Below are positions 58,139 to 64,000 of a DNA stretch of 64,000 nucleotides, piece by piece (position 1 is the stretch's first letter; every line of letters starts with the position of its first letter). The stretch comes from Calendula officinalis. Its lineage: Eukaryota > Streptophyta > Magnoliopsida > Asterales > Asteraceae. The position numbers were made by a program, and so were the translations under genes. The stretch is from the NCBI GenBank assembly GCA_963853835.1, contig OY970828.1, forward strand, positions 59,388,861 to 59,452,860, in the 5' to 3' direction. The notes under the pieces were generated by a model, which saw only the letters and a list, made by a program, of their open reading frames with translations, was not told where the DNA came from and searched no databases.

Positions 58139-58327
58139 GTTAAGTAACATTACATTATTTGTGTTTTAATTACTTAAATGGTATTGCCCTTTACTAATCT
58201 TTATCTTTACTATATACAATGCATTTGGGACCTTCCCAAATTTGCAACACTTAATTTCCGGCCAATGCCTTTGCTATTTCTGGAAATATTTGTGTTCTGA
58301 AAAAAATTGACAGTGCCAGGACTCGAA

Positions 58328-58388
58328 CGTTCGACATGCATGTTGTTAGCAAGAGGCTCTAAGGAACTGAGCTACTAAGAGAAATGTT
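58328..58388 (-). other. tRNA-Ile-like segment, left arm
   Basis: On the minus strand: tagtagctcagttccttaga (box A type), cttgctaacaac (anticodon-arm type) and gttcgagtcctg (box B). The acceptor stem is missing, so it is a SINE head or tRNA relic and not a tRNA gene. Confidence 0.5.
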
Positions 58389-58586
58389 AGTTACTTGACT
58401 ACATATACTTATGTACCCTATTATTTTTATTAATCCTATACCTATATTATTCTATTGACCACCACTCACTACCACCATTAATACTTACCATCGCTACCCA
58501 CCACCATCATCACTACCGCCACCACCAACAATCACTACGCACCACCACTACTACTATAACCACGACAACATATAGTTATAGGGTTC

Positions 58587-58617
58587 CCGCCGCCGCATTG
58601 CGCGGATACCCTACTAG
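58587..58617 (+). mobile_element. Helitron-like 3' end, left arm
   Basis: ccgccgcattgcgcgg can form a short hairpin and is followed 7-8 bases later by CTAGT, the typical plant Helitron terminus. The 5' end was not found. Confidence 0.6.
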
Positions 58618-58639
58618 TGTTATATCAATGCATGCTTTT

Positions 58640-58810
58640 GATAGATTTAATCAAGAAATGTGTCGTGTTAAAGTAGACTTGAAACAAATTACTGAAATTA
58701 AGAAATGCAACATCATATTCGAAATAAGAAAAGAAGGCATAATAAAGAAAGCTCTCGAACTCAAAACTCTCAGAGAGGTCAGCATCTCGTTGATCATATG
58801 CAATTGATTA
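58640..58810 (+). pseudogene. Type I MADS-box remnant, left arm
   Basis: The frame contains the MADS pattern FEIRKEGIIKKALELKTL followed by a hydrophobic strand (VSISLII), corresponding to the second half of a MADS domain. It lacks a proper start and stops at 58806. Read as a decayed M-type MADS gene. Confidence 0.6.
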
Positions 58811-59494
58811 TCAAGAAAACCCAGAAACGTTTCCTTCCGATCGTCAAAATATTGATAGCTTAATCATCCTTTACAAACAAAATCACAATAAAGATTCTAG
58901 GAAACTAAAACTTGTGATTTATCTGGGTTTTTTTAAAGATAGGAAGAGAGAGAATGAAGACGAGCTTGTTAACCAAAAAGGAAAACTTAGAAGCTAAGTT
59001 TCCAACATGGTTCGATTCTTTGAATGGTTTCACATAAAGGCGTTTGATGGAATTTGCGTCTGCGTTGGGTAGTAAAAATGATCTTGCTAAACCTCGAATT
59101 AAATCACTCTAAAAAAACTTCAAAGATTTATAATTTTGACCGTTTGATGGAATTTCATACAGTATTTGAAGTTTTCTTGAATGATTTAATTCAAAATTTA
59201 ACAAGGTCAATTTTATTACCCAACGCAAACGCAAATTCCATTAGACGCTTTTCTGTGAAACCATTAAAAGAATCGAACCATGTTGGAAACTTAGTTTCTA
59301 AGTTTTCCTTTTCGGTTAACAAACTCGTGTTCATTCTCTCTCTTCCTATCTTTAAAAAACCCAGATAAATCACAAGTTTTAGTTTTTCCAGAATATTTAT
59401 TGAGATTTTGTTTGTAAAGTTCGATCAAGCTATCAAATTTTTGACGATGAGAAGGAAATGTTTCTGGGTTTCTTGATGATCATTTAATATGTTA

Positions 59495-59640
59495 TGAGAT
59501 GCTGACGTCTAATAGAGTTGTGAGTTCGAGAGCTTTCTTGATGATGCTTTTTTTCTTCTTTGGAATGTGGTGTTCGGTTTCTTGATTTCGTTAACGGGTT
59601 TCAAGTCTACTTTAACGCAACTCATTTCTTGATTAAATCT
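59495..59640 (-). pseudogene. Type I MADS-box remnant, right arm
   Basis: On the minus strand the inverted copy reads KVDLKPVNEIKKPNTTFQRR, then, after a one-base shift, the IIKKALELTTL pattern. It is closer to a typical MADS domain than the left arm but frameshifted. A further frame on the same strand (59373-59191, 60 codons) continues the arm without a recognised domain. Confidence 0.6.
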
Positions 59641-59657
59641 ATCAAAAACATATATTG

Positions 59658-59698
59658 ATGTAACACTAGCGATATCCGCCCAATGCGGCGGCGGGTAC
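59658..59698 (-). mobile_element. Helitron-like 3' end, right arm
   Basis: Inverse of the left-arm end: on the minus strand ccgccgccgcattgggcgga is followed by CTAGT. The hairpin is slightly degraded. Confidence 0.55.
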
Positions 59699-59885
59699 CT
59701 CTTTAACTGTATTTTTCGGTGGCGATAGTGATTCTGGTGACGTTTATGGTAATCGTGGTGGTGCTTAGTGAGTATTGGTGGTGGTTACAATGGTTAATAG
59801 GTTAATAGAATAATATGGGTTTAGAGATTAAAAAATATATAAATATATATGGTACATAAGTAATTGTAGTTAAGTAATCAACAAG

Positions 59886-59957
59886 TGTCCTAGTAGCTCA
59901 GGTGGTTAGAGCCCCTTGCTAATAACATGCATGCCGAAAGTTCTAGTCCTGTAATGT
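59886..59957 (+). other. tRNA-Ile-like segment, right arm
   Basis: tagctcaggtggttagag (box A), cttgctaataac (as in tRNA-Ile with anticodon AAU) and gttctagtcctg (box B-like). No paired acceptor stem, so not a functional tRNA. Confidence 0.55.
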
Positions 59958-60060
59958 CTAATATACAACACGTTAACTCTAACTCGTTGAACGGGTTTTT
60001 CTTTTCTTTTTGTAAATTGTGATTTGTTTGAGGTATTTTTTGTAGGTCCTAAAAGAATTT

Positions 60061-60201
60061 ATAGGAAGGAGGGTGTTTTTTAGGTTAATCTTATAGTAAA
60101 GTTAATTTATAGGAAGGAGGGTGTATTTTAGGTTAATCTTATAGTAAAGTTAATTTACAGGAAGGAGGGTGTTTTTTAGGTTAATCTTATAGTAAAGTTA
60201 A
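60061..60201. repeat. Tandem repeat, 48 bp unit, 2.9 copies
   Basis: Units start at 60061, 60109 and 60157 (ataggaaggagggtgt.tt...). They are nearly identical. No spacer structure, so not CRISPR. Confidence 0.95.
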
Positions 60202-60221
60202 GGGCAACAAAACCATATACC

Positions 60222-60457
60222 TAGGGGTGTTCAAAATCCGAAAATCCGGGTATCCAAAAATCTGAATTTCGGATGCCAGATCCGAATAGTGTATTCAAAA
60301 TATTTGGATATCCGATATCTTATCCGAAGTATCAGAAGAATATCTGAAAAATATGTTTTTTTCCGGATATCGGATTTCAAACATCCGAATTTTGGATACC
60401 GTATTCGGATAGTAAAGACCACTATTCGATAATTCAGATACCCAGTTTTGAACCCCA
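60222..60457. mobile_element. MITE with taggggtg end and atccgaa repeats
   Basis: It begins taggggtgttcaaaatccg and ends cagttttgaacccca. The interior is made of atccg/cggat words in foldback arrangement. The 8 bp flanks match only partly, so the hAT assignment rests on similarity to 61352-62027. Confidence 0.6.
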
Positions 60458-61351
60458 TAATCCATACCTTGTGCTCTAACATTAAGAATTTAAAGATTTT
60501 TAACAATTATGTGATCATCACATCTAAATTCTAAATTCTCACCTAACAGATACACAAAAGCTCACTTTGGGCATCTCGTCTAGACTTCGTTGGGTAATGG
60601 GTATTTACAATAATCTTCCTAATTTCAAGGTAAAGCAACTGCAATTCCTTCAAACAATTCATTTCAAATTTCTTATTATTTAATCAACAAGCTAGGTATG
60701 GCCTTCATGGAGGAGTTTTAACATCTAAAAATCCAATTTGAAGTGATGAAACCGGCCACTGATAACTTTGATGAAACCAAAGTTAGCAATAAATGTGAGT
60801 TTGGGGGTGTATGATTAATTAGTTTCATAGCCTGTCTGGATGGGCGGACTAGTTTCGTAAAATAACATGCATAACAATAAAAAAAATGTAGGAAAGCACA
60901 GCGTAAGATATTATCGAAATGGTAAATCAACTCAAAGGATTCATAATTAGTTACTTATAAGGCTGTTGCGTACATATATACCCCTAGTATTAAGCATCTA
61001 ATAAATATATATTTTATTTAATTGAATCAGATTAGATTTAGTAAATGATAAAAAGTACTTGTTTTTTTAATTATAGTTATAACATTTTTTATCATAATAT
61101 TTTATTATTATAATAAATTTGGATTATTATATTTTTTTTATCATAAGACTTTTAGCTCGTAATATGTTGAATTATAACAATTTATTTCAAATTTTGATAT
61201 ATTAACTAATATACATTTACCATGGTATATGTGAGGAGGATGAACAATGGACTATTTTTTGTTTTCCTCTTTCTACTTTTTAATTACTTGACGCCAACAT
61301 TTGTTGACTTTTGTTTTTTCTTTTCTTTTTTCAATTTCCTCTCCACACACT
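60458..61351. other. AT-rich intergenic DNA, no gene seen
   Basis: Short frames only. Very AT-rich between 60980 and 61220. No repeat boundary identified. Confidence 0.5.
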
Positions 61352-62027
61352 TAGGGGTGTTCGTTTGGACGGTTTGGATATATCCGAACCAAATAGATGA
61401 AACCAAATAAAGTTCAGTTTTCAAAAGTTCAAACCGAACCGTCCAAACTAATTCGAAAACCAAACCGATCCGAACCAAATAACAATTTGGTTGGTTTAGT
61501 TTTATCCGTTTGGTTTTTCCTTAAAATTTACAAAAATACTACAAAAGTATATAAAATAAATAATATTAAGTTCGATATGTAAAATTCCAAAATGATAAAC
61601 TAGTTTGTACATAAAAACAAGTCTAATTCATAGCTTGTGACATTTATAATGATATATGCAAAAATCGGCATCAACTTTATCAAAAAATCCAAAACGACTG
61701 GTATATCGCCAAATGATACAATATAAAATGGAACAAGTGTTAGTATATAAATCATTTTACTATAAGAAATGTAAAGAAAAGGAATACCATAATTGCTTAC
61801 CATGGAAACCAACAAGTGTTAGTATATAAATCAATTTACTATATATTACTATTCGGTTTTTTTGGACAATCCGGTTTCACGATGGAAACCAAATCCAATC
61901 CGAAATCCAAACTATTAATTTGGTTTAAGTCCAAACCGATCCAAAAAACCAAATAACCAATCCAAATAGTCCGATCCAAAATGTCCAATTGGACAATCCG
62001 GTTATATCCGAATAGTGAACACCCCTA
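61352..62027. mobile_element. hAT-type MITE with CCGAACCAAAT-type interior
   Basis: 676 bp. Ends taggggtgttc...gaacacccct(a) are flanked by the 8 bp duplication cacacact (61344-61351 and 62028-62035), the hAT signature. Both ends are rich in ccgaacc and ccaaat words; the middle is AT-rich and non-coding. Confidence 0.88.
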
Positions 62028-62089
62028 CACACACTACCTTATTTGCTTCTTCTCACATACTAATATTTATTAATATTTATTTAATTTCC

Positions 62090-62206
62090 GATGCATCCGC
62101 TATGGTTATTTCGTACCCTCCCTTTTCTTTTCGTAGGATTTTGCTTACTATACCGGATGCTGTAGCATTATAAACTGTATTGTTACTTTTGTTCCCGTCA
62201 GGATAA
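62090..62206 (-). pseudogene. petA: Plastid petA (cytochrome f) fragment in nuclear DNA
   Basis: On the minus strand 39 uninterrupted codons read YPDGNKSNNTVYNATASGIV followed by SKILRKEKGGYEITIADAS. This is the conserved segment of cytochrome f before its C-terminal membrane anchor. The rest of petA is absent on both sides, so it is a small plastid-derived insertion. The neighbouring 62208-62425 is less AT-rich than its surroundings and may come from the same organellar insertion, but I cannot name a gene in it. Confidence 0.85.
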
Positions 62207-62207
62207 A

Positions 62208-62425
62208 CATGTCTACAACTCAATTCATCCGATTACTAAAGGGACGAACCCAATCCGGAATATGAACCTTTTTCTTCCTACTGGCTTGTTCTAAAGCCGG
62301 CTTCGCTGTCCCAATAGCTTCGTTCAGGAGCGAACAACCACTAAATTGCGAAACCAAGGGGGTACTAACTAACAGCTGAGTCCTCTCCGAACCGCAGGAG
62401 ATAGTTGTAAAGACTTAGTAAGCAC
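62208..62425. other. Possible organelle-derived segment
   Basis: Base composition is near 47% GC in an AT-rich setting, with words such as gaagccggctttagaaca (minus strand) that look like plant organellar DNA. It is adjacent to the petA fragment. The source is not identified. Confidence 0.4.
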
Positions 62426-62715
62426 AAAAGAGAGAAGAAAAGGATCTCAAAATCCTTTAATAATTTTATATGATTTTTTTTAATTCTAACATTTAAACTT
62501 TTTTGACATAGTTTAGGATACTTACATTTTAATCCCATTTGTTTTAATATGTTGATTTTTTTGTCCAACAATTGTAATTTACAAATTAGTAATACAACAT
62601 ATACTACCTTAATTTTACAGCTCAAATTATTTACGGTATCCAAATTAATAAAAATAAGAATTTATGATTATACGAATATTAGTAAACATTTTTTTGCATA
62701 TTATATGAAAATTCT

Positions 62716-62746
62716 CCGCGGCATCGCGCGGGGTAAACCTACTAGT
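62716..62746 (+). mobile_element. Helitron 3' end
   Basis: ccgcggcatcgcgcgg forms a 5 bp GC stem, followed by gtaaacctaCTAG and T. This is the canonical plant Helitron terminus (hairpin, then CTRR about 10 bases on, inserted before T). The 5' end (TC...) was not located, so the element length is unknown. Confidence 0.75.
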
Positions 62747-62843
62747 TCTATAAATATTTAATTGCAAGAACTTTGTTATTTTTAAAATTTTTTGTTTACA
62801 AAGTGAAAAAAAAATTATGGCTGAAAATCAAAGTAAGGGGGGA

Positions 62844-63190
62844 AACATGAATTATTATAACTGTAAGGAAGAAGTTAATTGATGATTATGTCATTAATCA
62901 TAAAAGCAAATTTTGATGACTGTAATTAAATCCAGAAAATTACACGTTACCATTTAGAGTCAATTGAAAGCAACGAAATCGACATGTCATCAAAAGTTTT
63001 TCAAGTATTAACATGAATTACCATAACTATAAGAAATAAATTAATTGACAATTATGCCCTTAATCATAAAAGCAAATTTTGATAACCGTAATTAAATTTC
63101 AGAATACCATTTGAGTCAGCATTACACGTCACCATTTAGAGCCAATTGAAAGCAACGACATTGACATGTCATCAAAAGTTTTTCAAGTCT
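62844..63190. repeat. Tandem duplication, about 166-180 bp unit, two copies
   Basis: Copies start at 62844 and 63010 (aacatgaatta..ataact.taag) and share cattaatcataaaagcaaat and gacatgtcatcaaaagtttt. The second has a short insertion. Non-coding. Confidence 0.85.
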
Positions 63191-64000
63191 TTGTTCCATA
63201 TACAAGTAAAGATTGGGTTTTGATAATGTCTGTCTTTAAATGCATAAAAATTGTACATTAATTTATGGAGAGTAATTCTTAAAATTCAGGGGTGGTTATA
63301 AATTAATGTATAAGTTTATGATGCATGTATAATGATAACCCTTGTCATTATCAAAACTATAATTATATTTAGGTTAAAATAACTTAGGTTATAAAGCAAT
63401 AATCAATGAAAAGATGTTATTACCAACCGGTGCCACCAAAGGGCACTCCAACCGCCAACAGCCCTAACTGCCACCAATAACTGCCACATCCAATGGTTGT
63501 AACTGTTCGTAAACAACCTTCTTCACATATGTTCGGTTACTATAAATATGTAGATTTCAATAAATATAAATCATTCGGATTTTAAAAATTAGAATCATCA
63601 AAAAGTGTAACTCCAAGGGTACGTTTGGTACATGGAATGAAATTGCAGAGAAATGAGTGCAGAGAATGGAATTGCAGAGAAAGAGAATTCGTCAGGAGAA
63701 TGAGAATTGACTCTTCTGTTTGGTAGCACAGAAACTTCAGTAGAGAAATGTAACAGAGAATCATTTACCAACTTCTGCACATATTTTTTTCCACAATAAT
63801 CATTATTTAAACACAAAACATACAAAAATATAGATAAATTAATAATAAAAATTCATTAATAAAATCAATGATAACATCTAAAAATACTCAAGTAAAGCAA
63901 CTAAAAATCAAAATCTTATAGGAACTCAGATGATTAAACTCAAATTTATGAAAACCCAGATGTTTACTTTCAATAACTTTGTAACAATTCAGCAAGTTTA
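63191..64000. other. Right edge of window, MITE-like start, no gene
   Basis: AT-rich. At about 63617 gggtacgtttggtacatgga begins a Tourist-like end with gagaatg/cagagaa repeats to about 63770; the matching right end is not evident or lies beyond the window. Confidence 0.4.

Larger units (their letters stand above)
58311..59957. repeat. 1.65 kb imperfect palindrome with MADS-box remnants
   Basis: The left arm (about 58311-59110) and right arm (about 59175-59957) are inverted copies around a centre near 59135. From outside in, each arm has a tRNA-Ile-like segment, an (ACC)n-type or gtggt-rich tract, a Helitron-like 3' end, a MADS-box-like segment and a further conserved stretch (aagataggaagagagagaat and so on). 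The arms are diverged by substitutions and small indels but match over their full length. Confidence 0.8.

Noticed and set aside
59886..59957. Possible functional tRNA-Ile gene
   Set aside because: Box A, the anticodon arm and box B are recognisable, but no acceptor stem pairs and the mirror copy at 58328-58388 is equally incomplete.
60061..60201. Regular repeats that might suggest a CRISPR-like array
   Set aside because: The 48 bp units are contiguous with no variable spacers, and the genome is a plant's.

Overview
The window is nuclear DNA of a flowering plant. The evidence is spliced genes with GT-AG introns, plant LTR retrotransposons primed by initiator tRNA-Met, tRNA-derived SINEs, many MITEs and an AT-rich background. 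The element types and both host gene families suggest an asterid eudicot, perhaps Asteraceae, but that is a guess from style and not from a diagnostic marker.

Layout. 1-16 kb is transposon territory. Two terminal-inverted-repeat elements lie side by side, each bounded by long (TA)n tracts (2.6-4.2 kb and 4.3-13.6 kb). The second carries a fragment of cytosolic aspartyl-tRNA synthetase and has been split by a very young 7.8 kb LTR retrotransposon (4393-12202) that encodes only Gag. 16.2-18.9 kb holds an intact four-exon ATG18c-like autophagy gene with a Mutator-type MITE in intron 1. 19-22.7 kb is MITE clusters. Two intact six-exon genes for an NAD(P)H:quinone oxidoreductase-like MDR protein ending in the peroxisomal signal SKL lie at 22746-26816 and 32256-35410. 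A decayed third copy lies at 55544-58138.

Between the second and third copies (36.1-54.3 kb) is a three-layer nest: a 197 bp Tourist-like MITE was split by a Ty1/copia element (minus strand, 588 bp LTRs), whose left LTR was then split by a 12.2 kb Sirevirus-type copia element (plus strand, 970/999 bp LTRs) with gag-pol and a long env-like region downstream of pol. Each layer has matching target-site duplications, so the order of insertion is certain.

58.3-60 kb is a 1.65 kb imperfect palindrome. Its arms hold degraded type I MADS-box sequence, Helitron-like 3' ends and tRNA-Ile-like heads. 60-64 kb is repeats, two hAT-type MITEs, a plastid petA fragment, another Helitron 3' end and a tandem duplication.

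How the genes work together: ATG18c and the quinone-oxidoreductase pair are unrelated host functions (autophagosome formation and probably peroxisomal redox chemistry). Everything else is mobile DNA or its debris. The most notable signals are the roughly 45 CAGCTG palindromes throughout the Sirevirus, the promoter-like sequence in front of its env-like ORF, the fixed-spacing AGAAC triplets at the ends of the (TA)n-bounded elements, the MADS-box palindrome, and the steep 5'-to-3' divergence gradient between the two intact oxidoreductase copies. Coordinates, repeats and counts were read by eye; no search or alignment program was run.
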